DNA of 60,000 nt from Strigamia acuminata (lineage: Eukaryota > Arthropoda > Chilopoda > Geophilomorpha > Linotaeniidae): assembly GCA_949358305.1 (NCBI GenBank), contig OX442314.1:23493060-23553059 (forward strand). Reading direction: 5' to 3'. A program made the position numbers and the translations under genes. This document shows positions 50,118 to 59,712 of the stretch, piece by piece. The first letter of the stretch is position 1. Every line of letters begins with the position of its first letter. The notes below the pieces were generated by a model. That model made no database searches and was not told where the DNA came from. It saw nothing but the letters and a program-made list of their open reading frames with translations.

Positions 50118-52450
50118 ATGGCACAGATGGTGCTTGGGGTTGTGCCCCCATTTACTGGAGTTTCCCTTCAAAACTGGACGTCTTGGAAAGAGACGTTCCA
50201 AGAGTTTATAACACTAAACGACATCAAAGAGGAGAAGAAAGTGCCGTTGCTGCTTACCGTCGTGGGAGTCCCCACCTATGAGAAGATGAAAAGGTTGGTG
50301 CAGCCGAAAATTTTGAGTAAAACACCATTGGACGACATCTTGACCGCCATGGATGGCTACTACGAATCGATCAACACGCCGTACGCGTCGAGACAGAAAC
50401 TGGGTGCAAAAAAGCGCCAGAAAGGTGAATCGATTGAAAAGTATATTGCGGATTTACGTGTATTGGCCCAACAATGCGATTTTACGACGAAGGAAGAGAC
50501 TGATAGTGCAGTTATTGACCAGGTGGTCCGCGGGGCCAGGAATGCGCCGCTGGTCCGCGAGATATTGTTGGGAATGCCAATGACAGTCACGAAAATGACA
50601 AAATTGGCTGTGTCACATGAAATGGCACATTTGGCGTCAACTGAAAGCGACGAGGTGCTGCCCATAACCGAGAGCGCCAAGTCCAAGACGGCGACAGTGA
50701 TGCAGCTGGCGGCGGGCCGTGGCAGAGGAGGTTTCAGGGGAAAACCGGCGTATTCATCACAGGCGCCCGGGACCACAACTGGAGCGACGGCAGGAGCGGC
50801 GAGTTTTAGCGGCCAGCAACGTGGTAACACGCGGCGCCCATGGCGAGGCAGCCAGGACGGTGGACGGGGACGCGGTGGCGCCCCGGTGGGCCGAGATGGA
50901 CAAGCCATCAAGTGTTTCAGGTGTGGCGGTCCGCACTTTGTGCGTGACTGCCCTTTTGACCCAGTCTACGGGAGCCCAGCGGCACCGGCGGTCGCGACAG
51001 GCGCACGACCTGCGCCTGTGTGGAAGCGACGCCCACGGGAGCCAGAGACTGAATGTGGCCGTGCGGAATTCCCGCAAGAAGAAGAGTTGGGATTTCTAGG
51101 TGCTCGAGTTGATGAATACTGGAAACAACGGCGAGTACCAGTCAATGAAGTCCACGAGCAGGAAGAAGATTATGCTCTCTATCAACTGGCTACAAGGAAG
51201 AGTCGTGTACTGCCGCTGGTAATAACTTTATTAATTAACACTTTTCTGTTCAAGTTACAATTAGACACGGGCAGCGAGTTGTCCATTCTCAACCTGCCTG
51301 ACTGCAACGAGTGGTTGAAGCGGGGAGTGATCCAGCCAGATGACATTCGCCCGTCGGCTGTGCAATTATTCGCGTACCAGCACCAGCCGGTCAAGGTGTT
51401 GGGCGTGGTGACAGTGCGAGCCGGTCTGGACAACGTGATTAAACCGGTAGATTTTATTTTGGTGGGTAGGAAGGGGCCCAGCTTAGTGGGTCGTGATTTT
51501 GTGCAATTGTTTGGATTGCACACTGTACTACGGGCGATTGACCAACCGAGTGCACCAAATGACATGGTGATGAGAAATTTTGACGTGTCTGCAGTGAAGA
51601 CTGCATTAGGGGGGTCGCCAGGGGCAGCTCCTCAGCTAAGTGAGAGTGGCTCGAGTCAGGGGTTGCAAGTGTTGTTACACCAGTACAAGGCGGTATTTGG
51701 AGAGAAGTTAGGAACTTATTCAGGCGACCCAATTGAGCTAATATTGCGACGGGACGCGACCCCGAAATTTTATCGGCCACGTCCAGTGCCATTCCCGTTG
51801 CGTGCAGCGGTGGATAGGGAAATTGACCGACTAGTCGAGGAGGGAGTTTTTAAACCAATTGCCTACTCTTCATGGGGAACCCCGCTAGTCACTGTCAAGA
51901 AGAAGGACGGCAGCGTGAGATTGTGCGGGGATTACCGCTCGACGGTGAATCCAAGTCTCCAGCCGGACCCTTATCCGTTGCCACGCATCTCGGACTTGTT
52001 AGCTTCAATAGGAAGAGCGCGTATTTTTAGTACCTTGGATTTGAAGCAGGCGTACTTGCAGGTACCACTTTCAGAGCGGTCAGCAATGATCGCAGCAGTG
52101 AACACTGTGAAAGGCCTTATGGCCGTGACCCGCCTGCCGTTTGGCACCATGCCTTCGGCGGGCATATTTCAGCGAACTATTGAGTTGGTTCTCCGTGGGA
52201 TCAAGAAAATATATATATATCTTGATGACATTTTAATCGCAACTTGGACCCTAGACGAGCACTTGGGGATCCTCGAGACCATTTTCACGCGATTGCTGGA
52301 AAAAGGGTTGAGGTTAGCACGTGAAAAGTGTGTATTTTGCAGAACGCGCCTGGATTTTCTTGGTTTTTCCATTGGGGAGGAGGGCGTGCGTCCAATTGTA
52401 TCTCGAGTAGAGGCCATCGAGAAAATGCCACCCCCAGTGGATGTGAAAGG
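50118..52450 (+). CDS. Ty3/Gypsy gag-pol polyprotein, interrupted in RT by another LTR element
   Basis: A single frame begins with ATG at 50118. In order it shows a gag region (residues 1-200), a Gly/Arg-rich linker (200-262), a nucleocapsid zinc knuckle (C267, C270, H274, C279 area), an aspartic protease (DTGS around 383-386, LDTGSELSIL) and an RT domain (FSTLDLKQAYLQ around 637-648, YLDD around 701-704, FLGF around 747-750). Gag and pol are fused without a frameshift. The knuckle spacing, three residues between the second Cys and the His, is one shorter than the common form. The frame stays open to 52496, but genuine pol sequence ends at codon 777-778 (VDVK), where TGTTGCG of an inserted LTR begins at 52451; the last residues are LTR translation. 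RNase H and integrase are not in the window. The PBS lies upstream. The element is young enough to be open, but disabled by the insertion. Confidence 0.92.
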
Positions 52451-53629
52451 TGTTGCGTTCCTGATGGTTCCAATTGACTTTTCTCAACAACACTAAATTT
52501 ATATTTAGTCACTATGGGATTTTTCCAATTGCAAGAGATCCCGGCGTTCACCTGTGGAAGCAGTTGAATGCCGTTTATAGGTCTTCTATCGGGTGGGTTA
52601 GCCGTTAAGTCGGTGTCTAGGGATTTGATCTCGAATAAGGGCTAATTTAGTTATTTTAAATCAAACAGTTAATCAATTTATTGAGCGTTAAGTACAGGTT
52701 CTATTGAAGAGAATGTTACTAAGATGGGTTCTATGAGGATAAGATCGTCGGCGTAGAAGGCGACGTGTTCGAAGCAGCGCGGGACTCCTTCGGGCGGGAA
52801 AAAGCAGTGCAGAAATGGCGACTCGTCGCCGCGCAAATTCTGCGAAGTGAGAAAGGAAGTGTGAAGCCGAAAGACTTCACAAAGAGTGTCGGCTGTTAAG
52901 CCTGACAAGACGGGAAATCTTGGGTTAAACCCTAGATTGCAACGGGAGATTTCCGTTGGAGACAAGTAGTCAAACGGCGGGTACCGCCGATCGTTAAAAC
53001 CTGACTGGAGATCCGCTGCAATCTGAATCGGAATCGTCGTCAACAGGTCGAGGAGCGGCGACGATGGCTCTGCAATCCTCGGCGGCTGGCTGGCGTCGAT
53101 CTTCAACGGCGTGGGCGCGTTGGTCTTCGGGCGGCGGCGGGAACGACGGTGGTTTGGGCCGTCGTGCGTCGTCTTCGCGGCTCGGAAAGTGATTCGTTTG
53201 AACGTTGGTTCAAACAAATCGAGTTGAAACTTGGCAAAACTCACGAGTCACGGACAAAACAGTGTTTTTGGTTGTGAACAAAGCTGTGTCGGTGTGAACA
53301 GTATGAGTGTGATGCAAAGAGTGAGTAATAATTCGAATTATTACCCGGAATATGGCCGGAAAACGGCCAGTGCGCAGGCGTGGCGTGTGCCAAGGCACGC
53401 TTCAGCCCTAGCAACGGTGCAAAATTTGGGGATTGTCTTAGCAACGCCCCAATCCAGGGCTCAAAATGCCAGGGCAGCCGTTACAGCTTCTGGGCCAATT
53501 GCCCAAAAGCGCAACAGGTGCCTGGCAAAAAACACAATTCTAATGATTATGGTTAAAATATAAATAATGTCTTAAAAACGTGGTAGAAAAACCTCTCCAC
53601 AAATGAAGTGAACATTTGAGATCGCAACA
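52451..53629 (-). repeat. 1179-bp LTR (3' LTR of a minus-strand LTR element) inserted in the Gypsy pol
   Basis: The ends form short inverted repeats TGTTGCG (52451) and CGCAACA (53629), as at LTR boundaries. On the minus strand the LTR is directly preceded by a polypurine tract (53630-53642), which identifies it as a 3' LTR, so the element's body lies to the right. AATAAA (minus strand, 52682-52677) could be its poly-A signal. An ATG-less open frame of 188 codons (53244-52678, minus) lies within it. The left flank AAAGG (52446-52450) is the expected target duplication, to be matched beyond the 5' LTR outside the window. The second LTR is not visible, so the boundaries are inferred from ends and PPT only. 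Confidence 0.7.
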
Positions 53630-53642
53630 CTTCCCCCCAATT
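53630..53642 (-). other. Polypurine tract next to the LTR
   Basis: On the minus strand AATTGGGGGGAAG is followed immediately by TGTTGCG, the LTR start. A purine-rich primer directly 5' of the 3' LTR is a defining feature of LTR retrotransposons. Confidence 0.65.
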
Positions 53643-53878
53643 AACTTTTACAATTTCTTGTTTGTTTTTTAGTTAATTACAACACGATAAAATTTCTTTC
53701 TAAGTTTGATATAATGATAAGTCGAATTTATTTTATATAAAAGAAAATACATGCATTAAGAAAAACATTGGCGATTAAATGATTAAATGAAAGGAATGTA
53801 CATGAAAATAAACGTTTCTCGAAAAGACTTATTTTCGGAAACAACCAGATTTGTTTCTGTTTTCTGGCCGCCATCGGC

Positions 53879-56554
53879 CTACTCGGGTGTTTTAGGTGAA
53901 GGTAAGTCTATTGACATCATGTCCGTCTCGTCGGACAACGGATTTCCGCTCTCGTTAACGTTGATGAACGGTTGTCCCGTATTCGGCCCTGATGACAGGC
54001 CGGGGTTGACGTGTATCCAAACACTTCGGATGAGTCGAGATAAGGCGTCATCTCCAAACGCCATTTCGTAAAATTCTTGCGGGTTGGACGGGCGTCGGCG
54101 AGCTCGGATCAGCCGTTGATGCAACATCCACGGCCTCTTCTTTCGTATCTTCCGCTCAAGCCAGTTGAAAACGTGGTGGCAAAGCTCCACGTTGTGTTTG
54201 AGCAAAATCCTCGTGTGCGGATGCATCTCGAGTCTTGGGTAAGTTCTTCGCAGCTTAATGTAGATTGGGCTGCTTTCTGGCTTCTTGGTTTCGGCAGCTC
54301 CGGCCGCCGATTGAATCTGCATCTTCGGATCGTCTTTTCCGGGCGAAGGTGTGGGTGCACGAATAGGTGAATGCACACTCCTTGGTGGTGTCGGCGGGTT
54401 GGGCGCCGCAGCTGGCTCGTCTGGACGTTTTACGTAACAAGATCGGCCCCCGGGCCGGAGTACCAAAGCTCCGCGTGGTTTCGGTCGAGTTTTGGGTCGC
54501 GCCCCTAAATTGGTGTTTTCGACGTGCGTGAAAAACGTGGTTGAACTTGAGGTCGTAGCTCGACCTCGACTCGGTCCAGGTCTTGGATCGTCGAAATTTT
54601 CTATCTCCATGGCGACGTGACTGTTGGACGGTTCAGTCGTGGTTTGGGCAACAACATGGCTCTCGATTGCAGCTGCAGTTGGCGTGTAAGTGGCTTCTGG
54701 CATCTTTCTTTTAGACGTCTGATCCCTCGGCGGCATTCCTGCCGGTCGAATTGTTTTCAGTTCTTGCTGAAAAGTGATTTTGCGCATGTCCCACTCGCGT
54801 CGGAGACGAATGGCCGATGCGGCCGGATTTTCCCCAATGACCGCAACTTGGCGCATCAATTCGCTGCACATGGTGGGCGGATCCAATTGGATGGACCGCC
54901 AACATTCCAGAAATTCAGGTTTAACGGCCATGGCGGCCGTTCTTAGGCACGTGGTGGCAGCGAAGCCTGGTCTCGGGCTGTCAAATACCCCGGGAAACAA
55001 AATTCTCCGATAACTCGGCACAAGCTGTCGCTGTAACTCATTCAAACGTGGGTCGTCGGGTCCCGTCGGCTCCATTCGGTTCAGCAAGCCGGCGACACGA
55101 CGACTACCTTTCAGACTCTCGGTGACTTGAGCTATTTGGTATAAGTCCATGTCCGACAACTCAATCTCCTGAGTCTCCAACGGCGCTTCGCAGAACCCCT
55201 GCCACATGGCGTCGTAATGCTGATCGAATCCCTTTTTCAGAACTTGGGATACCATTCCGAATTTTCTCGTGGGCAATCGAGGCTCTGGAAGACTCGGGTC
55301 TGGGTTTATCGAATCCATGTATTCTCTACACTCTACAGGAATCGGCCCTTCGATTGGCCGGTGGTTCGCCTGGTCATTCGAATTTTGTGTGTTTGGAAGG
55401 CTTTTCCATTCACAGGCCGTGTTGTCGGCCATTGTTGGGGGCGAAATTCTGTAGCTTCGGTCTACGATGTGGACTTCCGCGGAACTTCCTTCCTCCAAGG
55501 CGGACACTGACGTTGGCGTGTTTAACATCAAAGTCTCATTAGATCCTATCGTTGGTTCTTCTGCATCAGGCGATTGGAAACAAGCATCCCAATCGGCTTG
55601 CTGTTGCTCCAACGCTGCTTTCTTGCGAAGGGTGACTTGCATGGAATGCTCTTCGACTTCGCGATCCCATCGGCTAGGCAATTCGTCGTCCTTGGGCGGT
55701 GGTGGCATCAGGGCCAAGCGTTCGCGCTCCAACTTTTCACGGTTTTGTCGGCCTGCACGATGCTTGAGTCGGCCGTTGGCACGAAGCAAATCTGGTCTGG
55801 TTCCTGGGCGAGCGGCGTACGGATCCACTCCTCCAGGGTATCTGCAAGCCGCGTCCCATCGTGAAACTCTGGCTTCCAAAACATTATCAACGGCTCTTGA
55901 AGCCGTATTGTGGTGATTGCCACAGGTCATCTTGGCACGTGGTTCGTTTGATGCAACTGAATTTGACCGCTCTCGCTTATCATTGCGTTCTTGGTCGTGA
56001 TATGCGTCTCTTTGACGTTCCCAGTCACGGAATCGGGCACGAGCGTGGCCGAAATGTCCGGCCATTCCCAGAATGTGCATCTCGTATTGTGAACTGGCGA
56101 GATCTGCTAAATCGTAATGTTTATGTCGATCGGCCCACCAGGCCTGCTCTTCTTGTAGCTTTCGCATAACTTCATCCTTCCGGGCCTGGAGTTTCTCCCA
56201 GATGGCATCCAAATAATCGTTCCTTTTGGCATGGGCAATTCGGAAAAACCCGTAGAAGTCCGTGTCTTCCTCTGGCGTGGGAAAGAGCCAGCCAAAAAGC
56301 AATCTGGATCTCAACGGTGATGGCGGATCGATCCTTAGGTTCCAGGAAACGGGGTCGGCTACCATTAGCCGTCCACAAATTCGGCATCTACAGCCCCAAT
56401 GTGCGGCGATGGCATTTGAGAACTCTTGTCTCACGTCTTCCCACGTCTGACCAAGTTGTCGTAAACGTCGGACCTCGGCGGATAATTCGCCTCTAAAGAT
56501 TCCTGTTACCATGGGTACGTAATCTGGTAACGCATACGGCTGATTGATTGCCAT
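53879..56554 (-). CDS. Unrecognised 891-aa protein, tandem copy 1
   Basis: An intact 2676-bp frame (ATG at 56554, TAG at 53881-53879) that I do not recognise. Visible features: a Cys cluster near the N-terminus (C55, C57, C60 in GCRCRICGR); a Trp-rich, strongly charged helical stretch at about 105-165 (LDAIWEKLQARKDEVMRKLQ); long polar, Pro-rich linkers at about 280-480 and 640-760; and a basic helical block at about 763-855 (WLERKIRKKRPWMLHQRL) before an acidic, Ser/Pro-rich tail. There is no signal peptide, membrane segment, protease, RT or integrase motif. The gene is clearly GC-richer than the AT-rich window. A 237-bp gap separates its stop codon from the polypurine tract of the LTR at 53629, which places it in the 3' part of an LTR element, the position where extra or env-like frames occur. 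A gag-like structural protein or captured host cargo are both possible. Confidence 0.8.
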   Translation of the reverse strand: MAINQPYALPDYVPMVTGIFRGELSAEVRRLRQLGQTWEDVRQEFSNAIAAHWGCRCRICGRLMVADPVSWNLRIDPPSPLRSRLLFGWLFPTPEEDTDFYGFFRIAHAKRNDYLDAIWEKLQARKDEVMRKLQEEQAWWADRHKHYDLADLASSQYEMHILGMAGHFGHARARFRDWERQRDAYHDQERNDKRERSNSVASNEPRAKMTCGNHHNTASRAVDNVLEARVSRWDAACRYPGGVDPYAARPGTRPDLLRANGRLKHRAGRQNREKLERERLALMPPPPKDDELPSRWDREVEEHSMQVTLRKKAALEQQQADWDACFQSPDAEEPTIGSNETLMLNTPTSVSALEEGSSAEVHIVDRSYRISPPTMADNTACEWKSLPNTQNSNDQANHRPIEGPIPVECREYMDSINPDPSLPEPRLPTRKFGMVSQVLKKGFDQHYDAMWQGFCEAPLETQEIELSDMDLYQIAQVTESLKGSRRVAGLLNRMEPTGPDDPRLNELQRQLVPSYRRILFPGVFDSPRPGFAATTCLRTAAMAVKPEFLECWRSIQLDPPTMCSELMRQVAVIGENPAASAIRLRREWDMRKITFQQELKTIRPAGMPPRDQTSKRKMPEATYTPTAAAIESHVVAQTTTEPSNSHVAMEIENFDDPRPGPSRGRATTSSSTTFFTHVENTNLGARPKTRPKPRGALVLRPGGRSCYVKRPDEPAAAPNPPTPPRSVHSPIRAPTPSPGKDDPKMQIQSAAGAAETKKPESSPIYIKLRRTYPRLEMHPHTRILLKHNVELCHHVFNWLERKIRKKRPWMLHQRLIRARRRPSNPQEFYEMAFGDDALSRLIRSVWIHVNPGLSSGPNTGQPFINVNESGNPLSDETDMMSIDLPSPKTPE

Positions 56555-56834
56555 TAATATCTACAGAAACGTTTGAAAGTTTTAATTATTAACTGGTGAA
56601 TAATATTTTGTTTAAATATTTTTTAGCAAAAGGAAATTTGAGCGCGGTCGTCATGGCAACTCCCTCACAACGCTTACTAGCCGTCGGGCGAAGTCACATG
56701 ATCATAAAAATGGCGTCATTTAAAATTTGTTAAGTGATTTTTCAAACTGACAAAGTTTTTCTTGAATTTTTTCGGCCTTTTTAGCCAACTTTCGTGATAG
56801 AAAAGTGGAACGTAACTACGTGAAATTCAACGAG
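56555..56834 (-). other. Leader between the 65-codon stop and the 891-codon start
   Basis: 280 bp, AT-rich near the start codon. On the minus strand it carries TTTCTGTAG ending 8 bases before the ATG, which could serve as a splice acceptor, and a TCATGTGAC E-box-like motif at about 56693-56701. No TATA box is obvious. The same sequence, without visible change, precedes copy 2. Confidence 0.4.
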
Positions 56835-57032
56835 CTATTCGTTTAAAATACTTTCAACACGATCTGACTCAGTTTTTACGAACTTTCGGTATTTTTCGAG
56901 CGTCCGTCGGGCTTGGTTGTAAATTCGTTTGTCAGCCGATTTCAGCATTTTAACGGCTTTTTTAATTTTTTCAATGGCGATATTCACCTGATTTTGCAGA
57001 TCGAAATCTTCATTTAACATTTCGTCGGCCAT
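56835..57032 (-). CDS. Unrecognised 65-aa helical protein starting at the repeat junction
   Basis: The ATG at 57032 lies four bases after the TAG of the upstream 891-codon frame (copy 2), and the frame runs 65 codons to 56835. The predicted peptide is almost entirely charged and heptad-like (VNIAIEKIKKAVKMLKSADK), suggesting a coiled coil. The first codons (ATGGC) come from the repeated unit's end and the rest from its beginning, so the junction itself supplies the start; a second Met at codon 5 could be the original start. At the outer end of copy 1 the same ATGGC continues into a different short frame. It may be a translated tail, a truncated remnant of a longer upstream protein, or non-functional. 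The final codons of a second copy begin at 59993. Confidence 0.5.
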   Translation of the reverse strand: MADEMLNEDFDLQNQVNIAIEKIKKAVKMLKSADKRIYNQARRTLEKYRKFVKTESDRVESILNE

Positions 57033-57036
57033 CGGC

Positions 57037-59712
57037 CTACTCGGGTGTTTTAGGTGAAGGTAAGTCTATTGACATCATGTCCGTCTCGTCGGACAACGGA
57101 TTTCCGCTCTCGTTAACGTTGATGAACGGTTGTCCCGTATTCGGCCCTGATGACAGGCCGGGGTTGACGTGTATCCAAACACTTCGGATGAGTCGAGATA
57201 AGGCGTCATCTCCAAACGCCATTTCGTAAAATTCTTGCGGGTTGGACGGGCGTCGGCGAGCTCGGATCAGCCGTTGATGCAACATCCACGGCCTCTTCTT
57301 TCGTATCTTCCGCTCAAGCCAGTTGAAAACGTGGTGGCAAAGCTCCACGTTGTGTTTGAGCAAAATCCTCGTGTGCGGATGCATCTCGAGTCTTGGGTAA
57401 GTTCTTCGCAGCTTAATGTAGATTGGGCTGCTTTCTGGCTTCTTGGTTTCGGCAGCTCCGGCCGCCGATTGAATCTGCATCTTCGGATCGTCTTTTCCGG
57501 GCGAAGGTGTGGGTGCACGAATAGGTGAATGCACACTCCTTGGTGGTGTCGGCGGGTTGGGCGCCGCAGCTGGCTCGTCTGGACGTTTTACGTAACAAGA
57601 TCGGCCCCCGGGCCGGAGTACCAAAGCTCCGCGTGGTTTCGGTCGAGTTTTGGGTCGCGCCCCTAAATTGGTGTTTTCGACGTGCGTGAAAAACGTGGTT
57701 GAACTTGAGGTCGTAGCTCGACCTCGACTCGGTCCAGGTCTTGGATCGTCGAAATTTTCTATCTCCATGGCGACGTGACTGTTGGACGGTTCAGTCGTGG
57801 TTTGGGCAACAACATGGCTCTCGATTGCAGCTGCAGTTGGCGTGTAAGTGGCTTCTGGCATCTTTCTTTTAGACGTCTGATCCCTCGGCGGCATTCCTGC
57901 CGGTCGAATTGTTTTCAGTTCTTGCTGAAAAGTGATTTTGCGCATGTCCCACTCGCGTCGGAGACGAATGGCCGATGCGGCCGGATTTTCCCCAATGACC
58001 GCAACTTGGCGCATCAATTCGCTGCACATGGTGGGCGGATCCAATTGGATGGACCGCCAACATTCCAGAAATTCAGGTTTAACGGCCATGGCGGCCGTTC
58101 TTAGGCACGTGGTGGCAGCGAAGCCTGGTCTCGGGCTGTCAAATACCCCGGGAAACAAAATTCTCCGATAACTCGGCACAAGCTGTCGCTGTAACTCATT
58201 CAAACGTGGGTCGTCGGGTCCCGTCGGCTCCATTCGGTTCAGCAAGCCGGCGACACGACGACTACCTTTCAGACTCTCGGTGACTTGAGCTATTTGGTAT
58301 AAGTCCATGTCCGACAACTCAATCTCCTGAGTCTCCAACGGCGCTTCGCAGAACCCCTGCCACATGGCGTCGTAATGCTGATCGAATCCCTTTTTCAGAA
58401 CTTGGGATACCATTCCGAATTTTCTCGTGGGCAATCGAGGCTCTGGAAGACTCGGGTCTGGGTTTATCGAATCCATGTATTCTCTACACTCTACAGGAAT
58501 CGGCCCTTCGATTGGCCGGTGGTTCGCCTGGTCATTCGAATTTTGTGTGTTTGGAAGGCTTTTCCATTCACAGGCCGTGTTGTCGGCCATTGTTGGGGGC
58601 GAAATTCTGTAGCTTCGGTCTACGATGTGGACTTCCGCGGAACTTCCTCCCTCCAAGGCGGACACTGACGTTGGCGTGTTTAACATCAAAGTCTCATTAG
58701 ATCCTATCGTTGGTTCTTCTGCATCAGGCGATTGGAAACAAGCATCCCAATCGGCTTGCTGTTGCTCCAACGCTGCTTTCTTGCGAAGGGTGACTTGCAT
58801 GGAATGCTCTTCGACTTCGCGATCCCATCGGCCAGGCAATTCGTCGTCCTTGGGCGGTGGTGGCATCAGGGCCAAGCGTTCGCGCTCCAACTTTTCACGG
58901 TTTTGTCGGCCTGCACGATGCTTGAGTCGGCCGTTGGCACGAAGCAAATCTGGTCTGGTTCCTGGGCGAGCGGCGTACGGATCCACTCCTCCAGGGTATC
59001 TGCAAGCCGCGTCCCATCGTGAAACTCTGGCTTCCAAAACATTATCAACGGCTCTTGAAGCCGTATTGTGGTGATTGCCACAGGTCATCTTGGCACGTGG
59101 TTCGTTTGATGCAACTGAATTTGACCGCTCTCGCTTATCATTGCGTTCTTGGTCGTGATATGCGTCTCTTTGACGTTCCCAGTCACGGAATCGGGCACGA
59201 GCGTGGCCGAAATGTCCGGCCATTCCCAGAATGTGCATCTCGTATTGTGAACTGGCGAGATCTGCTAAATCGTAATGTTTATGTCGATCGGCCCACCAGG
59301 CCTGCTCTTCTTGTAGCTTTCGCATAACTTCATCCTTCCGGGCCTGGAGTTTCTCCCAGATGGCATCCAAATAATCGTTCCTTTTGGCATGGGCAATTCG
59401 GAAAAACCCGTAGAAGTCCGTGTCTTCCTCTGGCGTGGGAAAGAGCCAGCCAAAAAGCAATCTGGATCTCAACGGTGATGGCGGATCGATCCTTAGGTTC
59501 CAGGAAACGGGGTCGGCTACCATTAGCCGTCCACAAATTCGGCATCTACAGCCCCAATGTGCGGCGATGGCATTTGAGAACTCTTGTCTCACGTCTTCCC
59601 ACGTCTGACCAAGTTGTCGTAAACGTCGGACCTCGGCGGATAATTCGCCTCTAAAGATTCCTGTTACCATGGGTACGTAATCTGGTAACGCATACGGCTG
59701 ATTGATTGCCAT
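57037..59712 (-). CDS. Unrecognised 891-aa protein, tandem copy 2
   Basis: Full-length second copy (ATG at 59712, TAG at 57039-57037), same length as the copy at 53879-56554. It differs by two residues, both caused by single transitions: Ser to Gly at residue 294 and Glu to Gly at residue 355, both in the polar linker. Both copies being intact and nearly identical means the duplication is very recent, homogenised, or an assembly effect. Domain content and uncertainty are as for copy 1: Cys cluster 55-60, charged helical stretch 105-165, basic C-terminal block and no catalytic motif. It is followed after four bases by the 65-codon frame, an arrangement that would permit reinitiation on one transcript. 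Confidence 0.8.
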   Translation of the reverse strand: MAINQPYALPDYVPMVTGIFRGELSAEVRRLRQLGQTWEDVRQEFSNAIAAHWGCRCRICGRLMVADPVSWNLRIDPPSPLRSRLLFGWLFPTPEEDTDFYGFFRIAHAKRNDYLDAIWEKLQARKDEVMRKLQEEQAWWADRHKHYDLADLASSQYEMHILGMAGHFGHARARFRDWERQRDAYHDQERNDKRERSNSVASNEPRAKMTCGNHHNTASRAVDNVLEARVSRWDAACRYPGGVDPYAARPGTRPDLLRANGRLKHRAGRQNREKLERERLALMPPPPKDDELPGRWDREVEEHSMQVTLRKKAALEQQQADWDACFQSPDAEEPTIGSNETLMLNTPTSVSALEGGSSAEVHIVDRSYRISPPTMADNTACEWKSLPNTQNSNDQANHRPIEGPIPVECREYMDSINPDPSLPEPRLPTRKFGMVSQVLKKGFDQHYDAMWQGFCEAPLETQEIELSDMDLYQIAQVTESLKGSRRVAGLLNRMEPTGPDDPRLNELQRQLVPSYRRILFPGVFDSPRPGFAATTCLRTAAMAVKPEFLECWRSIQLDPPTMCSELMRQVAVIGENPAASAIRLRREWDMRKITFQQELKTIRPAGMPPRDQTSKRKMPEATYTPTAAAIESHVVAQTTTEPSNSHVAMEIENFDDPRPGPSRGRATTSSSTTFFTHVENTNLGARPKTRPKPRGALVLRPGGRSCYVKRPDEPAAAPNPPTPPRSVHSPIRAPTPSPGKDDPKMQIQSAAGAAETKKPESSPIYIKLRRTYPRLEMHPHTRILLKHNVELCHHVFNWLERKIRKKRPWMLHQRLIRARRRPSNPQEFYEMAFGDDALSRLIRSVWIHVNPGLSSGPNTGQPFINVNESGNPLSDETDMMSIDLPSPKTPE

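Larger units (their letters stand above)
53870..57027 (-). repeat. Tandem unit, copy 1 (3158 bp)
   Basis: This sequence repeats at 57028-60000 with an exact offset of 3158 bases. Identity begins at 53870/57028 and diverges abruptly to the left (CTGGCC against CGTCG). Copy 1 contains the 891-codon gene, its 280-bp leader and nearly all of the 65-codon gene. Confidence 0.95.

Noticed and set aside
50360-51792. Antisense frames of 106-183 codons opposite the Gypsy gag-pol
   Set aside because: They are mirror frames of a strongly coding GC-rich region with no independent support.
52678-53244. 188-codon minus-strand frame as a normal protein-coding gene
   Set aside because: It contains no Met, is preceded by an in-frame stop and lies inside an LTR. 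It is reported only as an observation.
53231-53563. 110-codon plus-strand frame
   Set aside because: It lies within the LTR on the antisense strand of the element and has no recognisable domain.
54077-55916. Plus-strand frames opposite the 891-codon genes (up to 149 codons, present in both copies)
   Set aside because: Shadow frames on the antisense strand. Their repetition merely reflects the tandem duplication.
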